From: Chlamydiia bacterium
GTDB lineage: Bacteria; Chlamydiota; Chlamydiia; Chlamydiales; Simkaniaceae
Length of the DNA: 64,000 nucleotides
NCBI GenBank assembly: GCA_030429605.1
Contig: JAUIEV010000001.1
Span: 62,001 to 126,000, forward strand
Reading direction: 5' to 3'
A program made the translations under genes and the position numbers. The notes under the pieces are model-generated. The model was given only the letters and a program-made list of their open reading frames with translations, was not told the DNA's origin and did not search any database. Below, in pieces: positions 45,065-53,138 of this stretch. The number at the start of each line of letters is the position of its first letter. Position 1 is the stretch's first letter.

Positions 45065-45314
45065 ATTAAATCAAGATGAATATAGCTATCTTTGTAAAGC
45101 ACCTTTTCTTCCGGATAGGTTGAGGCAGCTTTTTTTTCTTACGGAAAGGACGGAAGAAAACGCCTATAAGCTTAATATCACAGAAGATCTAGCCGACGAA
45201 ATAAGAGATCTTTGTGGAGAACAACTGCAACTAGTAGGATTTGATGAGAAATATGACCCCACTTCAGAAGGCAAGCTTCTTGAAGATTTGGTGGATAAAT
45301 TCTATATAGGGTAG
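45048..45314 (+). CDS. Putative cognate immunity protein
   Basis: An acidic 88-residue protein: KLNQDEYSYLCKA, then LNITEDLADEIRDLCGEQLQ, then VGFDEKYDPTSEGKLLEDLVDKF. The ending G-F-D-x-x-Y-x-x-T-x-E-G-x-x-L-E-x-L-x-D-K-F is one I associate with small immunity proteins found next to toxins of this class. Size, acidity and a 17-base overlap with the toxin gene agree with an antitoxin/immunity role. GAGCTG ahead of the ATG, inside the toxin gene, may serve as its ribosome site. Confidence 0.68.
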   Translation: MLIVIKLNQDEYSYLCKAPFLPDRLRQLFFLTERTEENAYKLNITEDLADEIRDLCGEQLQLVGFDEKYDPTSEGKLLEDLVDKFYIG

Positions 45315-45664
45315 TCCTCTTAGCCTCTGCTTTCACTCACTTCAGCAAACATATACAAGATAAGGAATATCAAAGCAGGATATGGATTAGAAACGAAGGA
45401 TCAGAATGCCAGGCTTTTGATGATACTGTTAGTGACTTTTTTACAACCTGTGACTCTATTTTAGAGAACTATAAGGACTTTAAGGTTACCAGAAAACAAT
45501 ATGATGTTTTAAAGCTCTTCCGTGATCGATTCAGGTTTTTTTCAGATAATAACAACCATCCTCACGAGTTCATAGATTATCCAGAATGGAAACGGATTAT
45601 GAACTTGGCTACAGATGTCTTAAAAGCATTTGCTTATCAAAAAAAAATGAGTTTAAATCTATAA
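45299..45664 (+). pseudogene. Start-less ORF downstream of the immunity gene, possible relic immunity gene
   Basis: An open frame of 121 codons (taa just before 45299, stop at 45662) with no usable ATG or GTG in its first 90 codons. The translation looks like real protein: KHIQDKEYQSRIWIRNEGSE, AFDDTVSDFFTTCDSILENY, RFFSDNNNHPHEFIDYPEWK, LATDVLKAFAY. It is a helical, acidic module and could be the 3' part of a second immunity gene whose 5' end was lost. Translation through termination-reinitiation from the overlapping immunity gene is an alternative. Confidence 0.5.
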
Positions 45665-45703
45665 ACAAAAGGTGTTTTTTGAAAATTTTAGTAAAGTGAT
45701 CTT

Positions 45704-45838
45704 ATGCGAAGATTCAACAAATCCACTAAAGCAAAGGTCTTTGTAGCCGTTTTTATTTTGATGGCAACGAGTTTGCATGCAGCTCCTCCTTCCTCTAATG
45801 AATCAAAGCTGGATGACAAAGTCACATGCGAGTCATAA
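45704..45838 (+). CDS. Short signal-peptide ORF, probable truncated secreted-protein gene
   Basis: 44 codons: MRRFNKSTKAKVFVAVFILM, ATSLHAAPPSS, then NESKLDDKVTCES and TAA. A complete signal peptide with an AXA-like cleavage site is followed by only ~18 mature residues. It resembles the 5' end of a secreted protein gene cut short, in line with an eroded toxin cassette here. A genuine small exported peptide cannot be excluded. No clear ribosome site. Confidence 0.4.
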   Translation: MRRFNKSTKAKVFVAVFILMATSLHAAPPSSNESKLDDKVTCES

Positions 45839-45907
45839 ATAAGACTTTAAAAAATGCTTCTTCTAATCGGTCGATTTCAAGATTGAAGATCAGGACGCAA
45901 TCAGGGG

Positions 45908-46642
45908 TTATATACCCCATTTTTTAAGAAGCGTCTTATACATTCCACTCGCTTTGACAGCTTCTATTCCAGTATTGACACGCTGGATAAGGTCTGGGTG
46001 TGCTCCCTTCTTGGTAATTATCCGAAGCCCTCCATTCCCAAGCGGAGGGCCGGCACTACGTAGCCTCCCTGCAAACCGAACTTGTGTGTAGGCTGGAGCA
46101 TCAACGGCATCGAGAAGAATTCCATCGGCGTAGCCATTCAGCACTTTTTCAAGGGCCGGAGCAAGTTGGTCATATGTTTTTGGAAGTATTTCCGGATACT
46201 CCCTCAGTATAACCTGCTCTTGGTCAACATTTGCTACGAGCAAAATCCCTTTTCCAAAGTTCTGAAAGCTCGTGATGTTTGATCGCTCTCTCACCACGAG
46301 AACAGGCCCCGTCTGAAGCAATAGTTCTGAAAAATCGTACGTCGCCTTGTTATGAGCATAGGGCTCAATAGAAGAGATCGCACCATCAACTTTCCCTTCT
46401 TCAACACGCGAAAGGACCATATCCCAAGCAACATTTGTTTTATTGAGAGTCATTCCCGACTTTTCTCCTACCTCATGAAGGAGATCATTCAGAAAGACAT
46501 ACACATTCTCTTCTCGCCCTTCAATATCAAGGGGAAAAAAAGATGGATCGACAGCTATGGTATACCCATTTTCTCCTCCTTTTTCACACCCAAGTGTGAA
46601 AAGCACGAGAAAAATGCATAACCATGAGATAACTCTTCGCAC
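45908..46642 (-). CDS. Amino-acid-type solute-binding lipoprotein (SBP_bac_3)
   Basis: 244 residues from the GTG at 46642, which has GAGG six bases upstream; a TTG four codons earlier is worse. RRVISWLCIFLVLFTLGC is a lipoprotein signal peptide. The body has the bilobed periplasmic-binding fold: YTIAVDPSFFPLDIEGRE, VDGAISSIEPYAHNKATYDFS, VLNGYADGILLDAVDAPAY, GLRIITKKG and a final helix ending KTLLKKWGI. The arginine/glutamine-type ligand motif is only partly kept, so the substrate is open. It resembles the ArtJ/FliY group known in chlamydiae. No permease genes lie next to it. Confidence 0.85.
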   Translation of the reverse strand: MRRVISWLCIFLVLFTLGCEKGGENGYTIAVDPSFFPLDIEGREENVYVFLNDLLHEVGEKSGMTLNKTNVAWDMVLSRVEEGKVDGAISSIEPYAHNKATYDFSELLLQTGPVLVVRERSNITSFQNFGKGILLVANVDQEQVILREYPEILPKTYDQLAPALEKVLNGYADGILLDAVDAPAYTQVRFAGRLRSAGPPLGNGGLRIITKKGAHPDLIQRVNTGIEAVKASGMYKTLLKKWGI

Positions 46643-46731
46643 AAAAAACCTCAAATTCCCATAGGGTGAGTTGTCAGGCTATCACGCCTCTTTTGTTTCT
46701 GCAAACTGAAAAATGTTCCTTCTTCAGGGAA

Positions 46732-46761
46732 TTGACCCCTCTTATGTCCATGTGCTATACT
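46732..46761 (+). promoter_or_regulatory. Promoter giving a nearly leaderless mRNA
   Basis: TTGACC (46732-46737), an 18-base spacer, TATACT (46756-46761) with TG one base upstream (extended -10). The expected transcription start, about seven bases after the -10, is only ~3 bases before ATG 46771, and no Shine-Dalgarno sequence is present. Confidence 0.6.
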
Positions 46762-46770
46762 ATATTACGT

Positions 46771-47772
46771 ATGAAGAATTTTTTAGTAAAATGCGTCCTT
46801 TTTTTCCTCTCCCCTTTTTACAAGCCAGGGCATCGAAAGAACACCGTCCTCGTTGTTTCAACAACTGGATTGGGAGATACAATGTGGGCAATTCCAGCTA
46901 TACGAGCGCTCCATAAAGCAGGGAAGTCCGTCTCTCTTCTCACCGGTCCTTACGGGAAAGAGCTGCTCAGTCACTGTCCATATATTTCAAGCCTTCATGT
47001 CACAAGCCATGCTCCATTCTCACATTTTTTCTCTCTTCTCTCGCGTATTCGAAAAATCCAGCCGGAAACTATCTATGTTTTTCATGCATCACAAAGACCC
47101 ATTTTTCCTCTGCTCTCTCTTGTAAAATCACCTGAACTGATTGGTTTTTCCGATCGGAATAAAGGGCTCGACAGCCTTTTTACACGCTGCGCACCTCAAA
47201 ATGGTGTCCATGAAATTCAAGCTCGCCTTTCACTCATTGGGATGCCTGATGCAACTGCTCATTTAGAGGTGTTCTACCCAAAGGAAAAGAGCATTGAACA
47301 ACGAATAGCTTTTTTTCCTGGCGCGAAAGACGCATACAAGCAGTGGCCAAAAACGCATTTTATTGAACTTGGAAAGAGACTTGCTTGTGAAAAAGGCCGA
47401 GTACTTTATATCGTTGGCTCAAAAGATGAACGAGCACTTCTTGAAGACATTGCAAACAAGATTCCTGGAGCCATTGCAAAATGGGACATGCCTCTCTCAC
47501 AAACCATTTCGTTCATTCAATCGTGCTTGCTTCTTGTTACCAATGACTCGGGGCCTATGCACCTCGGATTTGCCGCGAAGCGTCCAACGATTGCCCTCTT
47601 CTCCCCAACGAATCCCGCACTGTGCGGGCCATATGGTCCTTTTGAAGGCGCACTCCTTGCTCCTCGCACGCCGTGCCGCCCCTGCCTTCGAAGAAAATGC
47701 CAGGAAAACTTTTGCATGCAACAAATAAGTCCCGATTCAGTCTATCAAAAAGCGTTGCCATGGATCACATAG
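46771..47772 (+). CDS. Glycosyltransferase family 9 (heptosyltransferase-like)
   Basis: 333 residues from MKNFLVKCVLFF. The sequence VLVVSTTGLGDTMWAIPAIRALHKAG is the GT9 N-terminal signature, AFFPGAKDAYKQWPKTHFIELGKRL the start of the nucleotide-sugar domain, and LLVTNDSGPMHLGFA the conserved donor-binding loop. It ends with a Cys cluster (CRPCLRRKCQENFCMQ), also seen in some GT9 enzymes. Role: addition of heptose or a related sugar to lipopolysaccharide core. Chlamydiaceae LOS lacks heptose, whereas chlamydia-like relatives have more elaborate sugars. Longer in-frame starts lie upstream of the promoter and are rejected. Overlaps the next gene by 13 bases. Confidence 0.85.
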   Translation: MKNFLVKCVLFFLSPFYKPGHRKNTVLVVSTTGLGDTMWAIPAIRALHKAGKSVSLLTGPYGKELLSHCPYISSLHVTSHAPFSHFFSLLSRIRKIQPETIYVFHASQRPIFPLLSLVKSPELIGFSDRNKGLDSLFTRCAPQNGVHEIQARLSLIGMPDATAHLEVFYPKEKSIEQRIAFFPGAKDAYKQWPKTHFIELGKRLACEKGRVLYIVGSKDERALLEDIANKIPGAIAKWDMPLSQTISFIQSCLLLVTNDSGPMHLGFAAKRPTIALFSPTNPALCGPYGPFEGALLAPRTPCRPCLRRKCQENFCMQQISPDSVYQKALPWIT

Positions 47773-48662
47773 CCGTTATCATTGTTAACTACAACAATCC
47801 AGAAGACACTTTGCTTAGCATTGCATCTGTGTACGCATCAACTGGAGTGGTATGTACTCCCCTCGTCGTTGACAATGGATCAACAGACGACAGCACAGCA
47901 CGAATTGCGACTGCATTTCCGGATGTAGTACTTTTAAAAAACGCAACGAATGAAGGCTTCACAGGCGGAAATAACAGAGCCATTCAGTTTGCACTCAAAC
48001 ACTCTTTTACACACATCTGCTTGCTTAACAATGATGCCACCGTTTCCCCTGAATGCCTGCATGAGCTCCTTACGCATTCTGATACAAACACAATTCTTGG
48101 CGGACATCTTCGAAATGCACACAACCACGACATACTCGACCATTTAGGAGGCATTTGGAATAGTGAGCAGCTGCATTTTGATCTTGTTGGCGCCTGTGAG
48201 CCTGCAACGCAGTTTACAACCTCTCTTTCTCTTGACTACGTTTGTGGATGCCTTCTCTTCGCGCATAGGACCATTTTCGAAAACGTAGGCCTTCTCTACG
48301 CTCCCTATTTTTTATATTGGGAAGAGAGTGACTTTTGTTTTCGAGCAAAAGAAGTTGGCTGTAAAGTACAAACCTGTCCAACAGCAATTGCCTACCACAA
48401 GGGTGCGCTCCAAAAAGGAAAGAAAAGCCCCAATGGGGTGTATTATACAACCAGAAACAGGCTGCTTTTTCTCAAACGGCATGCCTCGCTCACTTGGTTA
48501 GAGTGGTGGCGTATTCTTCGATTCGCTCTCAGGCGATGTAAACACTTTTTACTTCATCTTTTTCAATACCCTTATTCTCGAAACAGACACCGAATAGAAA
48601 TAGAGTGGGCAGAAGTCCAAGGTTTTTTTCACGGCCTTGTGGGTCGATTTGGAAAAAAGTAA
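47760..48662 (+). CDS. Glycosyltransferase family 2 (rhamnosyltransferase-like)
   Basis: 300 residues from MDHIAVIIVNYNNPEDTLLSI. GT-A features: VVDNGSTDDS, NEGFTGGNNRAI, CLLNNDATVSPE (the DXD-like acidic pair is replaced by NND-A), CGCLLFAHRTIFENVG and FLYWEESDFCFRAKEVG. This pattern is shared with WbbL-type rhamnosyltransferases. It starts inside the preceding GT9 gene (13-base overlap) and forms a two-gene surface-polysaccharide operon with it. Confidence 0.87.
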   Translation: MDHIAVIIVNYNNPEDTLLSIASVYASTGVVCTPLVVDNGSTDDSTARIATAFPDVVLLKNATNEGFTGGNNRAIQFALKHSFTHICLLNNDATVSPECLHELLTHSDTNTILGGHLRNAHNHDILDHLGGIWNSEQLHFDLVGACEPATQFTTSLSLDYVCGCLLFAHRTIFENVGLLYAPYFLYWEESDFCFRAKEVGCKVQTCPTAIAYHKGALQKGKKSPNGVYYTTRNRLLFLKRHASLTWLEWWRILRFALRRCKHFLLHLFQYPYSRNRHRIEIEWAEVQGFFHGLVGRFGKK

Positions 48663-48669
48663 AGCCAGA

Positions 48670-50403
48670 CTACTCTTGTAAAAAAGGGTTTTGAGGTGGC
48701 GACATAAGCTTTCGGCACAGCGGGTACTGCACTGCTTTTTCTAAAAGAGCGTAGTAATACATGCTTAGCCGTACATGTGATGGCGGATTCCCCTCTTGAA
48801 GGAGTTTTTGATACTTTTCATTTACCTCTTGCAGATCTGCTTTTGAGAGGTACTTTTTGAGCGCAAACAGTTTTCGAATAGGCAGTCCATCGATGTCAGA
48901 GCAAAACCCATCTAGAAGAGAGTCTCCATGGCAAAAGGCTGAAAACATCCCATTTTTTTGCGTGTCATACCCATGGACATACTCTTTGTAAAAATGTCGA
49001 ATAACATCTTGCATCCATGACACATTTTCTGTCGTACCAAACCATCTGATGCCTGAAGTAGAAAGGATCTTCTCTAAATCTTTTGGCGTAAATTGAACAC
49101 CAAACAGTGCAATCGATTTTAAACTATTGATTTGCGCAATGTGCCGAACGCCTTGTGACGTGACATAGGTGTTTGCAATTGATAAAACCTCTAGATGATT
49201 GAGTCCGGCAATGTACCCAATCCCTTTATTTGAATACTCTTTTGCATCGAGATGAAGCGTCCGAAGCTGACGTACTTTTGCTATGTCTTTGCAAGACATA
49301 TCGTCGACGCTGCACTCATGTAGTTCAAGTGAGCGAAGATTGCGTAAATGACATAAAAAAGGCGCTCCATCAGAAAGTATACATCGAGAAAGCGTGAGCG
49401 ACTCCAGTTGTTTTAGCTCTGAAATAAACGAAAGCTCTCGTGCATCCGCATGTCCATCGAGATAGAGTGCACGTAGCTTTGAAAGGTCTTTGAGAGCATT
49501 CAATGATTGTTCATATCCGTTTGGAACGGCATTCAGCGAAAGAACTCGAAGGTTTGAAAGGAGCGAGAGGAGTGGAAACGGATCTTTCTCAAGATCTTTT
49601 GGAAAGGTAATTGAAAGTGCTTCGAGATGGGGAAGCATGTAAATAGTTCGAAACATCGCATCTGTCACCTGCGTAGGTGAAAGCGCTATTGATTGAATAT
49701 GAGAGAGCGAAGTGAGTGCCTCAATGTCATGCAGTACACAATGAAAAAAAGACCAGGTAACCCGTTCCATTGAAGACATAAGCTCAAGCATTTCAGAAGT
49801 GAGTATCCCATTGTTGAAAGAGACCTGACGTAGCTGTGGGAGCTGAGAAAGTATGCTCAGCACATCAATTGAAACACACCCTGTGAGCGAAATATTTTGC
49901 AGCTGCTTTGCATTGACAAGGGCATGTCCCCCTTTATGTGAAAGCGCACTTGCATCGATATGACATGAGAGCATTCTTTCAATTGCAGACGTGAGCAATA
50001 CATCATCACCTACTTTGCTCTTAATCGTGAGTGTAAATGTTCCGGGAAGGTGTTCAAGAAGGCGAAGGTCTATCGTTTCACAAATGAGATGATCTATGTG
50101 AGGGTTTTCTCCAATCGCCTTAATACATTCTTTGGATGCATGTGTCAGGTGTACGGTTTTTATTGAAGGAAGGAATACAAGCTGCGAAAGCAAGTATTTT
50201 TTCTCAGCTTCATTGAGTGACGAATCAAGTGCACAAAAAGAAAGTTCAGATATACCTGGCCTTTCTTTTAAATATTCATACACGGAAAAATTACATCCTG
50301 TTTCATGTCGAGAGAGTAAAATTTCTTCCACACTTATTTGAACAGAGTAGATGTGGAGTGAAATAAACGTGAGTCCAAAGAACATACGTGCAAAAGAAAA
50401 CAT
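48670..50403 (-). CDS. Leucine-rich-repeat protein, probably exported
   Basis: 577 residues from MFSFARMFFGLTFISLHIYS, preceded by AGAGG at good spacing; an upstream start adds 16 residues. The first ~25 residues look like a signal peptide. From ~150 to ~490 run at least ten LRR units with L-x-x-L-x-x-L spacing, for example LRVLSLNAVPN, LRALYLDGHAD, LESLTLSRCILSD, LRSLELHECSVDD, LRTLHLDAKEYSNKG and LEVLSIANTYVTSQG. The last ~90 residues are helical and non-repetitive. Bacterial LRR proteins with this unit (~24 residues, cysteine/T-x-x-G type) often bind host proteins. The lack of nearby related genes leaves the partner unknown. Converges with the GT2 gene. Confidence 0.75.
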   Translation of the reverse strand: MFSFARMFFGLTFISLHIYSVQISVEEILLSRHETGCNFSVYEYLKERPGISELSFCALDSSLNEAEKKYLLSQLVFLPSIKTVHLTHASKECIKAIGENPHIDHLICETIDLRLLEHLPGTFTLTIKSKVGDDVLLTSAIERMLSCHIDASALSHKGGHALVNAKQLQNISLTGCVSIDVLSILSQLPQLRQVSFNNGILTSEMLELMSSMERVTWSFFHCVLHDIEALTSLSHIQSIALSPTQVTDAMFRTIYMLPHLEALSITFPKDLEKDPFPLLSLLSNLRVLSLNAVPNGYEQSLNALKDLSKLRALYLDGHADARELSFISELKQLESLTLSRCILSDGAPFLCHLRNLRSLELHECSVDDMSCKDIAKVRQLRTLHLDAKEYSNKGIGYIAGLNHLEVLSIANTYVTSQGVRHIAQINSLKSIALFGVQFTPKDLEKILSTSGIRWFGTTENVSWMQDVIRHFYKEYVHGYDTQKNGMFSAFCHGDSLLDGFCSDIDGLPIRKLFALKKYLSKADLQEVNEKYQKLLQEGNPPSHVRLSMYYYALLEKAVQYPLCRKLMSPPQNPFLQE

Positions 50404-50712
50404 ACAGTAGCCTCTGTTGTTGCAAAAAGTGAGGGACGTGATCACTCGCACACGTATCCTTCAATATGCTTTTTGTTCTTCACATCAAAAAAGGTATTTT
50501 CTTTTGAGACGAAAAGCACACTGGTATTTGCATTAAAAAAATCATTGATTTACAACAAACAAAAAAAAGACACAATCAGCAATGTACAATTTTGCAAAAG
50601 AAGCGTAGTATTGAACATATTCCAAGCTACATTGTGCAAGAGAACGAGGCTGAATGAAGCAGACTATGTGCACTGTGTTTTCACTGAAGTCTAAGGTAAG
50701 GATAAGCCGAAC
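50404..50712. other. Intergenic region between LRR gene and T3SS operon
   Basis: 309 bases without a convincing gene. It must hold the divergent promoters of the LRR gene and of sctJ. I cannot identify boxes with confidence. An AAGGATAAG ribosome site precedes sctJ. Confidence 0.4.
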
Positions 50713-51636
50713 ATGAGAAGATTGACTCCAAGCTCACTAAAGCGTTTTGTTTTTGCTGTATGCTCCCTCACAATGCTCCTTGTATTCACAGGGTGTGAGG
50801 AGAAAAAAGCAATTATAAGCGGTGTCGACGAAAAAGAAGCAAACATCATTGTTGTTATGCTTCAAAGCAAAGGGATTTCAGCAACGAAAGCAAAGGCTCC
50901 CACATCAGGAGCGGGTGGTGATGCAACCCCCATGTACAATATTTCTGTGAAAGACTCCCAAATGGTCGATGCAATTGCCTTCTTGAACCAAAATGGACTT
51001 CCGAAGAAAAAAGGAACAACCCTTCTTGACCTTTTTGGAAAACAAGGGCTCATGACAACGGAAAAAGAAGAAACGATTCGGTATCAAGCAGGGCTTGCGC
51101 AGCAGATTTCTAACACAATCATGATGATTGATGGTGTGATTGACTCAAGTGTACAGCTTTCATTCCCTCCTGAAGAAACGATTCCTGGGCAGCAACAAAC
51201 TGAGAAAAAAATAACTGCAGCTGTCTATGTCAAGCACCAAGGCATCATCGATGACCCAAATGCGCACCTAGAAGATAAAATTAAGCGACTTGTCTCCGGG
51301 AGTATTACCGGGCTGGACATGAACGATGTCACTGTTGTGAGTGACAGATCTCGATTCACCGACATTACCCTGCAGCAACTCCAAGAATCAGCAGCATTGG
51401 AAGGAAATGAGTATGTCAGCATATGGAGCATTGTGATGAGCAAAAGCTCTGCGGCTCGATTCCGCGTGCTGTTCTTTCTTTTATCTGTATTCCTTCTGCT
51501 TTTTGCAGTCGTGGCAGGATGGCTCATTTGGAAATTGTATCCACTCCTGAGAAATGGACGAAGTGGACTGAAAACGCTCATCTCTCCAAAGCCTCTTTCA
51601 TTTCCAGCTGAGCAAGAACCAGCTCAAGAAGAATAA
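50713..51636 (+). CDS. sctJ: Type III secretion inner-ring lipoprotein SctJ
   Basis: 307 residues. MRRLTPSSLKRFVFAVCSLTMLLVFTGC is a lipoprotein signal with Cys28. Ring-building motif domains follow (IISGVDEKEANIIVVMLQSKGISATKA; VSVQLSFPPEE-like segment; VYVKHQG; KIKRLVSGSITGLDMNDVTVVSD), the YscJ/PrgK signature. A C-terminal transmembrane helix (VLFFLLSVFLLLFAVVAGWL) anchors it in the inner membrane. It forms the MS-ring-like base of the injectisome with SctD. First gene of the sctJ-sctT block (CT559-CT564 in Chlamydia). Confidence 0.95.
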   Translation: MRRLTPSSLKRFVFAVCSLTMLLVFTGCEEKKAIISGVDEKEANIIVVMLQSKGISATKAKAPTSGAGGDATPMYNISVKDSQMVDAIAFLNQNGLPKKKGTTLLDLFGKQGLMTTEKEETIRYQAGLAQQISNTIMMIDGVIDSSVQLSFPPEETIPGQQQTEKKITAAVYVKHQGIIDDPNAHLEDKIKRLVSGSITGLDMNDVTVVSDRSRFTDITLQQLQESAALEGNEYVSIWSIVMSKSSAARFRVLFFLLSVFLLLFAVVAGWLIWKLYPLLRNGRSGLKTLISPKPLSFPAEQEPAQEE

Positions 51637-51647
51637 CGTGAGATAGT

Positions 51648-52511
51648 ATGAGCAGAGCAACACACCTCGCACTTTCAGCATTTCTTCACCGTTTTACACC
51701 ACAAAAACGTGAACAAATGCTTGGATATCTTCCTGAAGAAGAAAAGCAGGAAGCTGAAAGTGATTTCCTTGGTTTTGAAAGCGCTTCTGTTCGCTTTCTC
51801 TCTGCGCATGATCGATTGATGAGCATCCATTACTCATGGATAATTCCGTATCTTGAAACATACACGAAAGAAGATGCCCACGCATTTGCTTCTCTTTTTC
51901 CTGAAAGTACATACACTAAAATTTCAGAAGCACTACACCTTCCACAAAACCCAATGAAGCTAACGCACATTGGGCAACGTTTTTATGCACAAACTCTCTA
52001 TCGAATGATAGCAATTGAATCCCCTCAATACATCCCAATTGAACTACTTCCCCAACACCCACTTGATGTTCTCCTTTCCCTTTCAAAAACAAAGCTCCAC
52101 CTCACATTTGACTATCTTGGATTACACGATCTTGCAGTTGATCTTAAAAAAATGGTTCAGTCACACACCATGAAGTCAATTCATGCAGCACTTACTCCAT
52201 CCAAAAGAACGTATGTTGGAAAAGTGATGAAAGAAGGTGAGCCGATCACGTTTAAGTATCTTGAACTAGATTTGTGGGACGGAAACGAAAAGCAGCTTGC
52301 AAACACACTGCATCTACGAGGAATAAATCGAGTTTCAAAAGCACTCTTTGGTTGTCATCCATCTTTTTTGTGGCACATCAGGCATCGACTTGATACAGGA
52401 AGAGCAAAAATGCTTGATCATTTCTGCATAAACCCAAAGAATGAGAAAATGCAACAAACACTTTCAAGCCAAGTACTCAAAGTGATTGAGCATGTGTCAA
52501 ATGAGGCGTAA
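51648..52511 (+). CDS. T3SS-linked chlamydial protein, CT560-like (possible SctK)
   Basis: 287 residues between sctJ and sctL. Soluble and mostly helical: LALSAFLHRFTPQKREQMLGYLPEEEKQEAESD, IHYSWIIPYLETYTKEDAHAFASLFPE, HPLDVLLSLSKTKLHLTFDYLGLHDLA and HIRHRLDTGRAKMLDHFCIN. The position between sctJ and sctL is held by SctK sorting-platform proteins in other T3SS, and chlamydial CT560 occupies the same slot. An SctK-like role is inferred from position. The gap to sctL is three bases. Confidence 0.75.
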   Translation: MSRATHLALSAFLHRFTPQKREQMLGYLPEEEKQEAESDFLGFESASVRFLSAHDRLMSIHYSWIIPYLETYTKEDAHAFASLFPESTYTKISEALHLPQNPMKLTHIGQRFYAQTLYRMIAIESPQYIPIELLPQHPLDVLLSLSKTKLHLTFDYLGLHDLAVDLKKMVQSHTMKSIHAALTPSKRTYVGKVMKEGEPITFKYLELDLWDGNEKQLANTLHLRGINRVSKALFGCHPSFLWHIRHRLDTGRAKMLDHFCINPKNEKMQQTLSSQVLKVIEHVSNEA

Positions 52512-52514
52512 CGT

Positions 52515-53138
52515 ATGAAGTTTTTTACACTATTAAATGATGAGTCAATACATCCCTCAGCACACGACAAAGTAATCCCAAGCAGTGAATTTGGCACGCT
52601 CCTTTCTGGTAAAGAACTTATGGAAATGGCCCAAGAGCAGTATGATGCGTTTCAAATCCAACTCGAAGAAGATCGAAAAAAAGCGCTCCAACGTGGATAT
52701 GAAGATGGATATGATCAGGGATTAAAAAAACTGAATGAACATCTCCTTGAATTTGACACTCGACTCAAAGAGATTCGAATGGAAATGCAAAATCAAGTCC
52801 TTTCTTTTTCTCTCAAAGCTGCAAAAAAAATTGTTGGGAAAACCTTCGAGCTCCATCCTGAAATCATACTTGAAATCGTCAAAGAAACACTCAAGCCGGT
52901 ACGAGAAGCGTACTCTGTTAAAATTGCAGTCTCGAAAGAAGATCGCACACTTGTCGAATCAAAAAAAGCAGAGTTAAAAGAGCTTCTAGACCATGCAGAA
53001 TCTCTTGTTATTGAAGAGCGTGCCGATATAGAAAAAGGTGGATGTATTATTGAAACTGAGTCAGGCATCATTAATGCAACACTCGAAAACCAGTGGCGAG
53101 CACTTGAAGCCGCCTTTACAAGGATGGCAAAAAAATGA
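52515..53138 (+). CDS. sctL: T3SS stator/ATPase regulator SctL
   Basis: 207 residues of the YscL/FliH family. An N-terminal disordered stretch is followed by a long coiled coil with charged repeats (YDAFQIQLEEDRKKALQRGYEDGYDQGLKKLNEHL), and the C-terminal domain has LKAAKKIVGKTFELHPEIILEIVKETLKPV and ERADIEKGGCIIETESGIINATLENQW, the HrpE/YscL signature. It links the SctN ATPase to the cytoplasmic sorting platform. Its stop overlaps the sctR start by four bases (ATGA). Confidence 0.93.
   Translation: MKFFTLLNDESIHPSAHDKVIPSSEFGTLLSGKELMEMAQEQYDAFQIQLEEDRKKALQRGYEDGYDQGLKKLNEHLLEFDTRLKEIRMEMQNQVLSFSLKAAKKIVGKTFELHPEIILEIVKETLKPVREAYSVKIAVSKEDRTLVESKKAELKELLDHAESLVIEERADIEKGGCIIETESGIINATLENQWRALEAAFTRMAKK

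Noticed and set aside
46666-46770. Longer N-terminus for the GT9 gene
   Set aside because: The extension lies over the promoter and encodes no conserved sequence; GT9 homology begins shortly after MKNFLV.
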